NCBI GenBank assembly: GCA_021776415.1
Contig: JAJFFY010000024.1
Coordinates: 1 to 64,000, forward strand
Length of the DNA stretch: 64,000 nucleotides
Reading direction: 5' to 3'
Source of the DNA: Hyphococcus sp.
GTDB lineage: Bacteria > Pseudomonadota > Alphaproteobacteria > Caulobacterales > Parvularculaceae
Shown here: piece by piece, positions 50,501 through 61,106 of the stretch
Position numbering within the stretch: position 1 is the first letter of the stretch
Layout: each line of letters opens with the position of its first letter
Position numbers and translations under genes: made by a program
The notes under the pieces: model-generated
Told to the model about the DNA's origin: nothing
Databases searched by the model: none
Seen by the model: only the letters and a program-made list of their open reading frames with translations

Positions 50501-52147
50501 ATGGCAAGCGCACCAAAACCACGTAACGCAACGGCCAATAGCGGCCCGCGCGATGTGCTTGACCGGGTTCAGAAGGCATGGGGCGAGAGCCCGTTTTATC
50601 AGGCACGGCTGCGCGGCCCGGCGCCGGATCGGCTGCTGTTCCAGCCCGATGATCCGTTCACGCCGGACAAAGATTTTGCGCAGTCCTTCGCCCGCGGACG
50701 CCTCGCGCTTGGTGATGAGGTGATCGACTGCGAGGGTGAGATTGAGACAATCTGGATATTAGCGCGGCGCGACGGTCCGATGGATGCGTTCCTGCAGGAA
50801 TTTGCCTGGCTGCGCCATCTGGAGGCGTTAGGCGAGGCGGGCGGGCCGATGGCGCGCAAACTGCTGAAGGCCTGGCTCGACAATTATGAAAAGTGGTCGG
50901 CCTATGCGTGGGATCCGTATTCGGTGTCTGAGCGCCTGGTGCAAATGTGCGCGCACCATCCGTTATTGCTGGCGCAATGTGATGCATTGTGGCGCAGCCG
51001 GGTGTTGTCGGCGATGGCGCGCCAGACGCGCCATCTCGCCTATACCGCACACCGGGCCGAGACCGGGTTTGATCGGTTGATGACCGCGCTGGGGCTTTGC
51101 GTCGCCGGTTATTGTTTGCCCGGATGTGAGGGACCGGCGGAGCGTGGCGTTGAAATGGCGCGCCGGGAATTGCGTTTGCAACTGCGCGCCGATGGCGGCC
51201 ATATCAGCCGCAATCCTTCACGCCAGCTAAAGCTCGCCGTGCGTTTGCAGACGGTAATCAAAGCGATTGAAACACGCGGATTTCAACCGCCGGGATTTTT
51301 ACGGCACACGGTTCTTCGCGCCAATGCGATGGCGGCGTTTTTTCGCTGCGCAGATGGGCGGCTTGCTGTGTTCAATGGCGGCTATGAGGATGACGGGCGC
51401 GCGGTTCTGGCTATTCACAAAGCGGTAAATCCGGAGGTCGCGCCGGCCAGCTTTGCCCGCCATTCCGGTTATCACAAGCTCCTTGCCGGGCGGACCATGA
51501 TCATCGTTGATACTGGCGATGACAGCGGCGCGCAGCGTTACAAGAGTGCGGGCTCGTTTCATTTCTCCTCCGGGCGCAGCCGGATTTTTGTCAATTGCGG
51601 CAATGGCGGTCACCGTGCGGCGCAGTGGCGCAAGGCGCTGGAAAAGCGCGCGGCGCATTCGGCGCTTTCCTTTGAGGATGGCTTTCCGGCGCTAACCTTC
51701 GGGCCGACGGCGCACCGACGGGCGGAAGACGCCAGAGGGCAACTGCTGGAATGCGAGCGGCAATTTATCCTCGCAGACGCGGCCAATGCGAGTTATATGC
51801 GCCGGCTTTATCTTTGCGCCGGCGGCGCTGATTTGCGCGGTGAGGAGTTCCTCGCCAATCTGCCGCAAGAGGTTTTGTCGGCGGCCGTGTGGCGGTTTCA
51901 CCTGCATCCATCGATACGCGCATCCCTCGCTCGCGATAAGCGCTCAGTGATTTTGCTGGCGCCAAACAAGGAAGGCTGGCGGTTTAAGTCAAATTGCTGC
52001 GTGCTGGAGCTGGAAAAAAGCGCTTATTGCGGCGATGGCGGCGCGCCGGTCTCGACCGAGCAAATCGTCATTCGCGGCGCACGGCTTAAGCCGCAGACGT
52101 GCAATCTTTCAGTCAAATGGGGATTGCGGCGGCAAGATGCAGTATGA
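50501..52147 (+). CDS. heparinase II/III-like protein
   Basis: The 548-residue protein has the helical toroid plus beta-sandwich layout of heparinase II/III family polysaccharide lyases. Segments include the N-terminal helical region around WAYAWDPYSVSERLVQMCAH (family WxxYxxSxRxxN-like), QLRADGGHISRNPSRQLKLA and the C-terminal sandwich from HSGYHKLLAGRTMIIVDTGD on. Despite the name, members beside purH in alphaproteobacteria have no proven substrate and probably act in envelope or capsule metabolism. No signal peptide is seen. It is translated closely after rpe, and a CapD-like gene follows. Confidence 0.85.
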   Translation: MASAPKPRNATANSGPRDVLDRVQKAWGESPFYQARLRGPAPDRLLFQPDDPFTPDKDFAQSFARGRLALGDEVIDCEGEIETIWILARRDGPMDAFLQEFAWLRHLEALGEAGGPMARKLLKAWLDNYEKWSAYAWDPYSVSERLVQMCAHHPLLLAQCDALWRSRVLSAMARQTRHLAYTAHRAETGFDRLMTALGLCVAGYCLPGCEGPAERGVEMARRELRLQLRADGGHISRNPSRQLKLAVRLQTVIKAIETRGFQPPGFLRHTVLRANAMAAFFRCADGRLAVFNGGYEDDGRAVLAIHKAVNPEVAPASFARHSGYHKLLAGRTMIIVDTGDDSGAQRYKSAGSFHFSSGRSRIFVNCGNGGHRAAQWRKALEKRAAHSALSFEDGFPALTFGPTAHRRAEDARGQLLECERQFILADAANASYMRRLYLCAGGADLRGEEFLANLPQEVLSAAVWRFHLHPSIRASLARDKRSVILLAPNKEGWRFKSNCCVLELEKSAYCGDGGAPVSTEQIVIRGARLKPQTCNLSVKWGLRRQDAV

Positions 52148-52200
52148 GGCTGGCCTTGGCGCGATGCGTTGGTTAACCTTCGGCGGTCGGGCAATTGTTC

Positions 52201-53421
52201 ATGGGTACCGGGATGGCGAATATCTTTAACGGCTTTTCCGAGCTTTTTCGTAAGCTCGACAACAACCAGATGCCGAGAAAAGCATCTGCAAATGCTGACC
52301 TGTCCTATCTTATGCCACGACCGCCGCGCAGGATTGACCAGCGCGCAGCGCGCAAGCTGATTGCCGGCCGCCGGGTTTTAGTCACGGGCGCCGGCGGCAC
52401 TATCGGCTCGGAGCTGGCGCGCCAGATCGCAGCTTTTGGTCCGGCCCATCTTGCGCTGGTCGATAATTCCGAGTTTGCGCTCTATCAGATTGATCTGGAG
52501 CTTCGCGAGGCCGGTTATGGGCCGTTGATTTCTTCGTCGCTCACCGACATCTGCAACCCCCATCATCTTAACCGCGTGTTCGAGCGTCATGCGCCGGAAT
52601 TTGTTGTCCATGCGGCGGCCTTCAAACATGTTCCCATCGTTGAAGAAAATCGTTGCGCCGGTGCGCTGACAAATGTGTTTGGCGCAAGGAGCGTGTTTGA
52701 TGCGGCGATGGCGAACGGCGCCGCCAGCGTCGTCTTTATTTCGACCGACAAGGCGGTCAACCCGACGAGCTTCATGGGCGCGACCAAGCGCATTGCCGAG
52801 CTTTATGCACAAGCCCTTGATGTGGCGCAAAACGATACCCGTTTCGTGACGGTGAGGTTCGGCAATGTGCTGGGCTCAACCGGATCGGTGGCGCCATTGT
52901 TCACGCGTCAAATTGAACGCGGCGGCCCGGTGACGGTCACGCATCCTGAGATCCTGCGTTATTTTATGATCACCAGTGAAGCGGTCCAACTGGTTTTGCG
53001 GGCGGCCAGTCTTGATGTCGCCGAGAAAACCATCGTCACTCATGACGGGCGGATATTTGTTCTCGACATGGGTGATCCGGTGAAAATTCTCGACCTCGCA
53101 AAACGCATGATTGAAGCGCATGAGCTGAAAGTCGGGACCGATATCGAAATCAAGTTCACGGGCCTGCGCCCCGGCGAGAAGTTGTTTGAGGAAATCTTCC
53201 TCGATACCGATAAGCTGGTGAAGACCGGCGCCGATGGCGTTCTGCTCGCATCGCCCGCCATGATCGACCTTCCGCTTTTGACGCCGCGGCTTGAAGATGT
53301 CATCAAATTTGCGCGGATCGGAGATCAAGATGCGCTAGATGACGCCGTGCATCACTTGGTGCCGGAATTTAGCGCGCCAACATCTAATTCCGCGCATGCG
53401 GGCAATCAGCCGAGCAACTGA
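52201..53421 (+). CDS. CapD-like nucleotide-sugar 4,6-dehydratase
   Basis: This protein of about 406 residues is a soluble short form of the polysaccharide biosynthesis protein family (CapD/FlaA1 type). The NAD motif VLVTGAGGTIGSELARQI is near residue 55. FVVHAAAFKHVPIVEENRCA and the active-site block STDKAVNPTSFMGATKR follow, then RFGNVLGSTGSVAPLF and GLRPGEKLFEE. Such enzymes make keto-deoxy sugar nucleotides for surface glycans. It lacks the N-terminal membrane helices of long CapD proteins. The start could be TTG 52195, ATG 52201 or ATG 52213. It lies between the heparinase-like gene and purH, consistent with a glycan role. Confidence 0.88.
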   Translation: MGTGMANIFNGFSELFRKLDNNQMPRKASANADLSYLMPRPPRRIDQRAARKLIAGRRVLVTGAGGTIGSELARQIAAFGPAHLALVDNSEFALYQIDLELREAGYGPLISSSLTDICNPHHLNRVFERHAPEFVVHAAAFKHVPIVEENRCAGALTNVFGARSVFDAAMANGAASVVFISTDKAVNPTSFMGATKRIAELYAQALDVAQNDTRFVTVRFGNVLGSTGSVAPLFTRQIERGGPVTVTHPEILRYFMITSEAVQLVLRAASLDVAEKTIVTHDGRIFVLDMGDPVKILDLAKRMIEAHELKVGTDIEIKFTGLRPGEKLFEEIFLDTDKLVKTGADGVLLASPAMIDLPLLTPRLEDVIKFARIGDQDALDDAVHHLVPEFSAPTSNSAHAGNQPSN

Positions 53422-53466
53422 CGCTGCGGCAAGTCGGTTGAAACGCTATACAACAATGGTGACCAA

Positions 53467-55050
53467 ATGACCGTGCATACCCCCGTTCGCCGGGCGCTGT
53501 TGTCTGTTTCCGACAAGACCGGACTGGCGGACTTTGCGCATCGGTTGTCGGCGGCGGATATTGAACTCATTTCAACGGGCGGCACCGCGGCGGCGCTACG
53601 CGATGCGGGGCTGACGGTGCGTGATGTGTCCGAGCTTACCGACTTTCCGGAGATGATGGACGGTCGCATCAAGACTTTGCATCCGCGTGTGCATGGCGGT
53701 TTGCTGGCGTTGCGCGACAATGGCGATCACCGTCAGTCGATGGAAGATCATGCGATTGAGGCCATCGATCTTCTGGTGGTCAATCTATATCCATTTGAAC
53801 AGACGGTCCGTGGCGGCGGCGGATATGATGAGTGCATTGAGAATATTGATATTGGCGGACCGGCGATGATCCGCGCCGCGGCGAAGAACCACCGCTTTGT
53901 CGGTGTTGTTACAGATCCTGCCGATTATGATCGCGCCGCTGGCGAAATCGAATCCATGAACGGCTTAAGTGAGGCGACAAAAAAGAGTTTTGCGCTGAAA
54001 GCCTTTGCTATGACCGCCGCGTATGACAGCGCCATCGCGGCGTGGTTTCGCGAACAGACCGGCGACGTCTATACGCGCAATTTCTCTGTCGGCGGCAGCC
54101 TGGCCAATGAGCTGCGCTATGGCGAGAACCCACATCAAACGGCGGCCTTGTATAAAACCGGCGATCGCCGACCGGGCGTTGCGACCGCGCGCCAGGTGCA
54201 GGGCAAGGCGCTGTCTTACAACAATCTCAACGATACCGATGCGGCCTATGAGCTGGTTGCTGAATTTGATCCGCGAACGCCGGTGGTCGCAATCATCAAA
54301 CATGCAAATCCTTGCGGGGTAGCGACCGCGCCCGATCTTTTGTCGGCCTATGAAAGCGCGCTGCGTTGCGATCCGGTCTCCGCCTTTGGCGGTATTGTAG
54401 CAGTCAACCAGACACTGACGCGGGCGCTGGCGACTAAAATAATTGAAGTGTTTACCGAAGTCGTCATAGCGCCGGATGCAGAAGATGATGCGATTGAAGT
54501 GTTTGCGAGAAAGAAAAACTTGCGCCTGCTTCTTGCCGGCGGCGTGCCGGACGTAAAGGCCCGCGGCCTTACTGTGAAGCCGATTGCCGGAGGACTTCTG
54601 GTTCAGTCGAAGGACAATGTCTGCACAACGCGCGCTGACCTTAAGGTCGTTACAAAACGCATGCCCACCGATCAGGAAATTGACGACATGCTGCTTGCTT
54701 TCCGAATTGCGAAACATGTGAAGTCAAATGCGATTGTCTACGTAAAAGATGGCGTGGCGGTGGGTATTGGCGCCGGTCAGATGAGCCGCCTTGATTCTAG
54801 CCGGATTGCGGCGCGCAAGGCTGCGGACGCAGCGGCCGCTTGCGGTGCGACCGAGCCATTGACGCAAGGCTCGGTTGTCGCGTCGGACGCCTTCTTTCCA
54901 TTTGCAGACGGGTTGTTAAGCGCCGCCGAAGCTGGCGCGACGGCCGTTATTCAGCCCGGCGGCTCCATGCGTGACGATGAGGTCATTGCCGCTGCGGACG
55001 AGGCCGGATTGGCGATGGTGTTTACCGGCCTGCGCCATTTCAGACATTAA
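53467..55050 (+). CDS. purH: bifunctional AICAR transformylase/IMP cyclohydrolase
   Basis: PurH performs the last two steps of IMP synthesis. The 527-residue protein has the N-terminal cyclohydrolase (MGS-fold) domain, with [20 protein letters not shown] and [20 protein letters not shown], and the C-terminal transformylase domain. The latter has [32 protein letters not shown] holding the catalytic Lys-His, [13 protein letters not shown] and the C-terminal [20 protein letters not shown]. All motifs are intact and the length is usual. It stops 11 bases before the end of the convergent glutamate dehydrogenase gene. Confidence 0.97.
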   Translation: MTVHTPVRRALLSVSDKTGLADFAHRLSAADIELISTGGTAAALRDAGLTVRDVSELTDFPEMMDGRIKTLHPRVHGGLLALRDNGDHRQSMEDHAIEAIDLLVVNLYPFEQTVRGGGGYDECIENIDIGGPAMIRAAAKNHRFVGVVTDPADYDRAAGEIESMNGLSEATKKSFALKAFAMTAAYDSAIAAWFREQTGDVYTRNFSVGGSLANELRYGENPHQTAALYKTGDRRPGVATARQVQGKALSYNNLNDTDAAYELVAEFDPRTPVVAIIKHANPCGVATAPDLLSAYESALRCDPVSAFGGIVAVNQTLTRALATKIIEVFTEVVIAPDAEDDAIEVFARKKNLRLLLAGGVPDVKARGLTVKPIAGGLLVQSKDNVCTTRADLKVVTKRMPTDQEIDDMLLAFRIAKHVKSNAIVYVKDGVAVGIGAGQMSRLDSSRIAARKAADAAAACGATEPLTQGSVVASDAFFPFADGLLSAAEAGATAVIQPGGSMRDDEVIAAADEAGLAMVFTGLRHFRH

Positions 55051-55060
55051 AGCGCAATTC

Positions 55061-58000
55061 TTATGCTTGGGTTTGCGCAATCAGCTCATCGACTTTGCGG
55101 GCAAAGAGAGAATATTTGCCGACGCTGACTGGCCCAGAAAGATCAAGCTCAGCTGATACATCGTGAAACTGGCTGGCGGGAGCGTCAAAGGTTTCTTCCC
55201 ATTGGGCGAGCAACTTATGGGCCCATTCGGCCGGTGCGGTTTTCGGTTCGGAATGCGTAAATGCAATAATCGATTTTGTCAGCGCACTCTGCTTTACAGC
55301 AAGGTCTTCGATAATCTGACGAATTGCGATGTTGTCATAGTGATCGACTGGCGGCTCGTTTCTGGCTTTTTCACGTAAGGCATCGAAACCAAACAACCGG
55401 CCGATGGCGAAGTAAACGCAGCCAGCGCTTGGATTGGACCATCCGGTTTCTTCTGCAAGGTCGATAATATCTAGCGCATATTCCATGGCCGGAAGGGCGG
55501 CGGCCTGCCGGGCGACAGCTTTCGGCGCCCCCTCGCGCACCCAATATTCAATACGATCTTCCAGCGCCTGCGTTGCTTCAGCAGTTAAAATTTCCGGCAG
55601 CGCTTTTCTGAATTGCGCAACCGGCGCCTGGTATTTTGACGAAACGGCTTCGATGCTGTGGTTAGGGTTTTCGTCCGTCGACCGGTCGGCTCTCAACAAT
55701 TGGAAAACTTGTCCGCGCAGCAGCGTTGACAGCTCAAGATAAAGCGCAATTTGCACTTTTGCCGGCGCTTTATTGTCCAATGCATTGATCGCGCCTGCAA
55801 AACTATCAAGCTTGTAAATACGTCGTGCGGCTTCATAGGCGAGGGCGACCGCTGCGAAATCAACGCTGGTCGTTTCCACCACACGCTGCACAAAGGTTAT
55901 CCCGCAGGCATTGACAATCTCGTTGGACAGCCTCGTTGCAATAATTTCCCGGCGTAGCTGATGGGTGGCGATTGGTTTTGTAAAGCAGTGGAGCGCCTCG
56001 GGAAAATACGCAAACAGCTCGGCTTCATAGGCGGGGTCGTCAGGTGCGTTAGACGCCACAAGCTCGTCAAAAAGCCAAAGCTTTGCATAGGCCAGCAACA
56101 CCGAAAGCTCAGGCCGCGTCAGTCCGGCCTGTTGTTGGCGCAGTGCAAAGACGTCGTCTTGCGACGGTAAATATTCGAGCGCCCGGTTGAGCCGATCAGT
56201 ACGTTCAAGGGTCGCCATAAGCCGCGCGTGTATATCGAGATCTGCGGCCGCCGTCGCCGCTATCTGCGACACGGCGCGGGTTTGCTCATAATTGTGCTGC
56301 AGGACATGCTCGGCGACATCATCCGTCATTGAGGCCAGCAGATCATTGCGATCCTCCGGTTTCAACTCGCCCTGTTCAATCGCCGATGACAGCAGGATTT
56401 TTATATTGACCTCATGGTCTGATGAATCAACGCCGGCAGAATTGTCGATTGCGTCGGTGTTGATGCACCCGCCGCCGCGTGCAAACTCAATGCGCGCAAG
56501 TTGGGTAAGTCCGAGATTGGCGCCTTCGCCGATCACTTTGGCGCCGCTTTGGTTTGCGTTTATCCGCACAGCATCGTTAGCCCGGTCGCCAACCCGCCAG
56601 TTTTCTTCCCCTTCGGCTTTGAAATAAGTCCCGATCCCGCCAAGCCAGAACAGCTCAACCGGCGCTTTGAGGATAGCGGTTATCAATTCGTTCGGCGTCA
56701 GTTTTGCGGCCTTAACGCCGAGCAAGGTTTTTATCTCCGGTGTCAGTGAAATTGATTTTGCCGATCGCGAAAAGACGCCGCCGCCTTCGGAAATGAGTTT
56801 GCCGTCATAGTCTTGCCAGGAGCTGCGGGGCAACTCGAACAGGCGTTTGCGTTCTGCATAGGATTTTGCCGGGTGAGGGTCGGGATCGATAAAGATATCG
56901 CGGTGATCAAACGCTGCAATCAGCTTTGTTTGTTTTGACAACAACATTCCATTGCCAAAGACGTCGCCGGACATGTCGCCAACCCCGGCGGCTGTAAACG
57001 GTTTGGTTTGAATATCCTTGCCGAGTTCGCTGAAATGTCGTTTCACCGCTTCCCAGGCGCCGCGCGCGGTGATGCCCATGACCTTGTGGTCGTAGCCGAC
57101 AGACCCGCCGGATGCGAATGCGTCGCCAAGCCAGAAGTTATATTCACCGGAAATTGCATTGGCGGTATCAGAGAACTGCGCCGTGCCTTTATCTGCAGCA
57201 ACCACTAGATAGGGGTCAGGCTCATCCCACAGAACGGTATCGGCCGGCGGTTTAATTTTCCCTTGAACAATATTGTCCGTCAGGTCGAGCAGGCCGCGAA
57301 TAAATAGTTTATACGCCTCGCGGCCGGCTTTAAAAATTGCCGTCCGGTCGCCAGCCTGCGGCAGTTGTTTTGGATAAAACCCACCCTTTGATCCAGTTGG
57401 TACGATGACCGCGTTTTTGACCTTTTGGGCTTTGACAAGTCCAAGCACTTCGGTGCGAAAATCTTCGCGCCGGTCCGACCAGCGCAGACCGCCCCGGGCG
57501 ACGGCGCCAAAGCGCAAATGCACGCCGTCGACGGCGGGGCCAGATACGAAAATTTCGCGATAGGGACGAGGTTCGGGAAGTTCATCGAGCTTGTGGCTAT
57601 CAATCTTGAACGAGATATAAGGTTTCGGATTTTGGCCATCGGTTGTTTGGTAGTAATTGGTTCGCGTGATGGCGGAAAACAGGTTGAGAAACCGCCGGAA
57701 GATTCTGTCTTCAGCAAGGCTTTTCACGTCATTGAGGCTCTCGAGAACCACGCCGTCCGCTTTTTGAGCGTCGAGTGCGCGCTTGTCGGCGTCACGCGCG
57801 CCTGCGGGGTTAAACCGTGTGTGGAAAGCGGCGACCAAGTCTCGGGCGATTGCCGGGTTATTGGAAAGCGCTTCTTCCATATAGGCCTGCGAATAAGCAA
57901 AGCCCGATTGCACATGATGCTTGGCTGCGGCGCGCAAAATCCATGCTTCACGCCAGTTGATTCCGGCGGTCAGAACAAGCGCATTGAAACGGTCGTCTTC

Positions 58001-59968
58001 GGTGCGCCCTTCGAGCACGGCCAGCATCGTATCTTCGAACGCTTGTTTAACCTCGGTAAGGTCAATCGGTTGGTTTTTGTGCTGTTCTGTGTGGAAATCA
58101 TGGATCCACATATCGCCGTTATCGCCATCTACATTCGCCGCGACCCGATAACCGGCCTCCTGAATAACGTTGAGGCCAAGATTTTCGATTGTCGGGATCA
58201 GCTTCGAGAGCGGCAGCGGCCCGCCGCGGCGGTATATTTTGAGCCGTACAATGTCGCTGGCGTCATCTTCAAAGTGGAAAGCGCGCAGGACATTTGGCTG
58301 CTCGTCGAGCGCTTCCAGGCAGGCGATGTCTTGCAGCGTCTCGCTTAAGTTTGAGCGTTCCTTGTAGCCAGCGCCAAAGGCTTTTTCGTATTTCTGATAT
58401 AGCGTTGCCGGCGCTGCTCCATCATGTGCAGACCGCATCGCCTCAAGCAGGTCATCGTTCCAGTCACGGCAAATTTCGCGAATCTGTTGTGTCAGTTCGC
58501 CAACGCCCGGGCCTTCCGGCGCACCCGGGCCAATACTGATGATATAATGCACTCGCACCAGCGCGGCGTCGCCAAAAAACGGTGCATAGCTCATAATGCG
58601 CCCGCCATACGTATTCGCCAGTAACTCACCAATGGCTTCACGGGTGTCGGAGTTGAAGCGGTCTCGTGGAATGAAGACCAGCGCTGAAATGAACCGGTCA
58701 AACCTGTCCCGGCGCAAGAAGAGTTTGGCGCGCGGCCTTTTGAAAAGCCTGAGGATGCCAAGGCTGATTTCACGAAGCGCGTCGATATCGATCTGAAACA
58801 ACTCGTTGCGCGGGTAGGTTTCTAAGATATTGACCAGGGCTTTTTCGTTATGGCCGCCGGGATGAAATGCAATTGTATCAAGGACAGCCTGCACCTTGGC
58901 GCGGATCAGGGGAATGTCGGTTGCTGGGCGATTGTAGGCATCTGCTGTAAACAGGCCGATAAACCATTGTTCACCAGTTACGCTGCCGTCCAGCGAATAG
59001 GTCTTTACGCCAACATAATCCATTTGAACGCGCCGGTGAACGAAGGATTTTGTATTTGACTTCGCAACAATCAGCGGCTCGTTCGATTTTAAGAAAGCCT
59101 CAGCTGGCGGAGAAAGTTCGCCTGATGGCAGGAAAGTCGATCTCAAAATAGCGCGCGTCGGGTCCTTCAAAATTCCCAAATCTTGAGATGGGTCATGAAC
59201 AAGAGTGAGATCGTCGCCCAAGGCCGTACTATTAAACCGGCGCACGCCAAGAAAGGCAAAGCGGTTGTCCCAAAGCCATTTCAGGAATTCGATCGCCTCT
59301 TTTTGATCGTCTTTTTTTACGCCCGGAAGCCGCAATTTTTCAAACTGCGCGATACAACTGGCAAGTTGAGCACGCATTGGCTCCCAATCAGCAACGGCAA
59401 TTGCAACATCGTCAAGGACGCATTGAATGTCTTCACGCAGTGCGTCTATTTCACTTTCGCCAACGGGCGGATCCATTTCCGCATGGATCATCGACTCGCG
59501 CACGGTCTGCCCTTTACCGCCAGCATCGCCGCATATACGCGCGCCCTCACTGTCGCGGGTGATGTCGATAACGGCATTGGAAAAGAATGAAAGAGGCTTG
59601 CCGGCTTCCGACAGCGCCGCCGAAATGGAATCGACCAGGAACGGTTTATCATCGGTGACGATATCCAAAACCAGTCGCCTGCCGCCCCAGCCTTTTCCAT
59701 CCTCAATTCGTAGTGAGACGTTATCGCCCTCAGGCTTGCGCGTCGCCGCGAGCGCCCAGCTTGCGTCGGCGCGCGTTAACAGCGCCTCCGGCTTCGACCA
59801 GATTGTGTCTTCGCCGGTGGCGTAACAAACCAGCTGGTCGACATAACTCGCGAAAGCTTTGGTGAGTTCCCCGTCTTCGCTGAAATCGCCGGTTTTGGTC
59901 TTTTTCGCGCGGTCGATGACCTTTTGAAGAATCTCATGGTCAATATCGGTCAGGAAGCCTTCTGGCAT
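55061..59968 (-). CDS. gdh: NAD-specific glutamate dehydrogenase, large (180 kDa) type
   Basis: This very large enzyme (1635 residues) oxidatively deaminates glutamate to 2-oxoglutarate with NAD. It belongs to the L-GDH180 class known from Streptomyces, Pseudomonas and Caulobacter. A long N-terminal regulatory region with ACT-like parts precedes the catalytic core. In the core, GAVARGGLRWSDRREDFRTE, TGSKGGFYPKQLP with the catalytic lysine, and GVGDMSGDVFGNGMLLSKQT are seen. LFWLGGIGTYFKA and the helical C-terminus follow. The ATG at 59968 is chosen for the GAGGAAAG ribosome site; the frame extends to 60004. It is monocistronic, convergent with purH. Confidence 0.95.
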   Translation of the reverse strand: MPEGFLTDIDHEILQKVIDRAKKTKTGDFSEDGELTKAFASYVDQLVCYATGEDTIWSKPEALLTRADASWALAATRKPEGDNVSLRIEDGKGWGGRRLVLDIVTDDKPFLVDSISAALSEAGKPLSFFSNAVIDITRDSEGARICGDAGGKGQTVRESMIHAEMDPPVGESEIDALREDIQCVLDDVAIAVADWEPMRAQLASCIAQFEKLRLPGVKKDDQKEAIEFLKWLWDNRFAFLGVRRFNSTALGDDLTLVHDPSQDLGILKDPTRAILRSTFLPSGELSPPAEAFLKSNEPLIVAKSNTKSFVHRRVQMDYVGVKTYSLDGSVTGEQWFIGLFTADAYNRPATDIPLIRAKVQAVLDTIAFHPGGHNEKALVNILETYPRNELFQIDIDALREISLGILRLFKRPRAKLFLRRDRFDRFISALVFIPRDRFNSDTREAIGELLANTYGGRIMSYAPFFGDAALVRVHYIISIGPGAPEGPGVGELTQQIREICRDWNDDLLEAMRSAHDGAAPATLYQKYEKAFGAGYKERSNLSETLQDIACLEALDEQPNVLRAFHFEDDASDIVRLKIYRRGGPLPLSKLIPTIENLGLNVIQEAGYRVAANVDGDNGDMWIHDFHTEQHKNQPIDLTEVKQAFEDTMLAVLEGRTEDDRFNALVLTAGINWREAWILRAAAKHHVQSGFAYSQAYMEEALSNNPAIARDLVAAFHTRFNPAGARDADKRALDAQKADGVVLESLNDVKSLAEDRIFRRFLNLFSAITRTNYYQTTDGQNPKPYISFKIDSHKLDELPEPRPYREIFVSGPAVDGVHLRFGAVARGGLRWSDRREDFRTEVLGLVKAQKVKNAVIVPTGSKGGFYPKQLPQAGDRTAIFKAGREAYKLFIRGLLDLTDNIVQGKIKPPADTVLWDEPDPYLVVAADKGTAQFSDTANAISGEYNFWLGDAFASGGSVGYDHKVMGITARGAWEAVKRHFSELGKDIQTKPFTAAGVGDMSGDVFGNGMLLSKQTKLIAAFDHRDIFIDPDPHPAKSYAERKRLFELPRSSWQDYDGKLISEGGGVFSRSAKSISLTPEIKTLLGVKAAKLTPNELITAILKAPVELFWLGGIGTYFKAEGEENWRVGDRANDAVRINANQSGAKVIGEGANLGLTQLARIEFARGGGCINTDAIDNSAGVDSSDHEVNIKILLSSAIEQGELKPEDRNDLLASMTDDVAEHVLQHNYEQTRAVSQIAATAAADLDIHARLMATLERTDRLNRALEYLPSQDDVFALRQQQAGLTRPELSVLLAYAKLWLFDELVASNAPDDPAYEAELFAYFPEALHCFTKPIATHQLRREIIATRLSNEIVNACGITFVQRVVETTSVDFAAVALAYEAARRIYKLDSFAGAINALDNKAPAKVQIALYLELSTLLRGQVFQLLRADRSTDENPNHSIEAVSSKYQAPVAQFRKALPEILTAEATQALEDRIEYWVREGAPKAVARQAAALPAMEYALDIIDLAEETGWSNPSAGCVYFAIGRLFGFDALREKARNEPPVDHYDNIAIRQIIEDLAVKQSALTKSIIAFTHSEPKTAPAEWAHKLLAQWEETFDAPASQFHDVSAELDLSGPVSVGKYSLFARKVDELIAQTQA

Positions 59969-60097
59969 GATCTTTCCTCGTCCACCGTGATGGCATGCAT
60001 GCATGTCGTCATAACGTGAAGAGTTTGGGAAAGTCTAACGATTTGAGGCTGCACCGCAGAGAAATTTGACTATGCGAACAATGTCACAAAAAGCCGG

Positions 60098-60862
60098 CTA
60101 AATTGCCTTCTTCGATGTCGCTTGCGTCGGGGCGTTTTCAACATAACGGCCAGTGGGCTCTATCTCGCGGCGCACAAACCGCGTGCGCGGGTTACGCCGG
60201 CCGGCATTGCGGGCAATTGTCCTGGAAAGCGTGAATACCACCAATAATCCGGCCACAGATGTCGCCGCCAAGGCCGACGTCAAAATCATATCTCCGCCGC
60301 GAATGGCTGCCAGGATTGGCAGCAGGGCGCCCGGAACTGCAAAGGCGGCGGCGCTGGTTGGGTGTGCGGCGTGAAACAACGCTGCGCCAAAACCGCCAAG
60401 CATGACCAGTACAACCACCTGAAGGCTAATCAGGCCTGGCGCTTCTTGCGGCGTAAGCAATATCGGGGCGCTGGCAAAAATAACGCCGAGGACGCTGAGG
60501 CACGATGTATAGGAGGCGCGCCAACGGAACGGGCGCGCGGCGATGGCGGCGCCTGAGCGAAATTGCGCACGCATGCGACGGCACACCCAAACCGAGCAGA
60601 CCAACAGGGCTATCCACGCTGTGGCGCGCGCGGGGAAACCGCGCCCGGCAATAATGGCTAGATAAACGGCGATGCCGGCAATAAGCGCGAGGCCGGCGGC
60701 GCTCCACCGGGAGAGCAGGTCGATCATTTCCAGCAAGGCGGCGCGGGAACGGGTTTTGGGCGGCCGAGGCTTAAATGAGCGCGATGATTCCGCCGCAAGG
60801 CGCTGTAGGGCCCGGACATCTTTAACTTCCATCATTGCATGCGCCATAGTCTGGGGTCTCAT
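60098..60862 (-). CDS. six-helix membrane protein of unknown function
   Basis: This protein of about 254 residues has a 50-residue charged cytoplasmic N-terminus and six predicted transmembrane helices, starting at AAGLALIAGIAVYLAIIAGR. It ends in a basic cytoplasmic tail of 35 residues. The WRASY segment before helix 3 and the overall layout recall the membrane sensor domains of some signalling proteins, but no output domain is fused here. I recognise no family. The open frame runs to 61144, through a structured region that is probably not coding, so the ATG at 60862 is used (60847 is possible). Confidence 0.65.
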   Translation of the reverse strand: MRPQTMAHAMMEVKDVRALQRLAAESSRSFKPRPPKTRSRAALLEMIDLLSRWSAAGLALIAGIAVYLAIIAGRGFPARATAWIALLVCSVWVCRRMRAQFRSGAAIAARPFRWRASYTSCLSVLGVIFASAPILLTPQEAPGLISLQVVVLVMLGGFGAALFHAAHPTSAAAFAVPGALLPILAAIRGGDMILTSALAATSVAGLLVVFTLSRTIARNAGRRNPRTRFVRREIEPTGRYVENAPTQATSKKAI

Positions 60863-60958
60863 CTTCAGCTTCAAGAGTTGATGGGACGTCTCAATCGTTA
60901 ACCAATCGTTAACGGCGCCTTTGAGCTGATTTCTTTTGAATGTCGATAAGGAAAAATT

Positions 60959-60996
60959 GGGACCGCCGACAAGCTGCGGGCGAGATCGGCGGTCCC
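60959..60996 (-). terminator. rho-independent terminator on the minus strand
   Basis: GGGACCGCCGA (60959-60969) and TCGGCGGTCCC (60986-60996) form a perfect 11-base stem with a 16-base loop. On the minus strand it is followed by AATTTTTCC. It ends a minus-strand transcript that begins upstream, before the membrane protein gene. Confidence 0.8.
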
Positions 60997-61015
60997 ACGC
61001 GCTATTTCCAGCGCG

Positions 61016-61106
61016 CCAGACGAAATGAGAAGGGGGACCTAAGACATCTCGCCTGAACCTGTGTCGAGAACTGTTCAGAGAATACTCAAACAAAACCCTC
61101 GTCTGG
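61016..61106 (-). ncRNA. candidate structured small RNA or 3' region
   Basis: CCAGACGA (61016-61023) and TCGTCTGG (61099-61106) can pair to close a domain of about 90 bases. Inside it, CTGAAC (61053-61058) pairs with GTTCAG (61073-61078). A further hairpin, CGCGCT/AGCGCG, follows at about 60999-61016, and then the terminator at 60959-60996. On the minus strand this gives a compact RNA of 150-180 bases ending in a terminator. I do not recognise an RNA family; the 3' untranslated region of the upstream TPR gene is the main alternative. Confidence 0.4.

Noticed and set aside
57425-58348. Plus-strand open frame of 307 codons inside gdh
   Set aside because: It is antisense to a well-conserved part of the NAD-glutamate dehydrogenase and reads as a compositional shadow.
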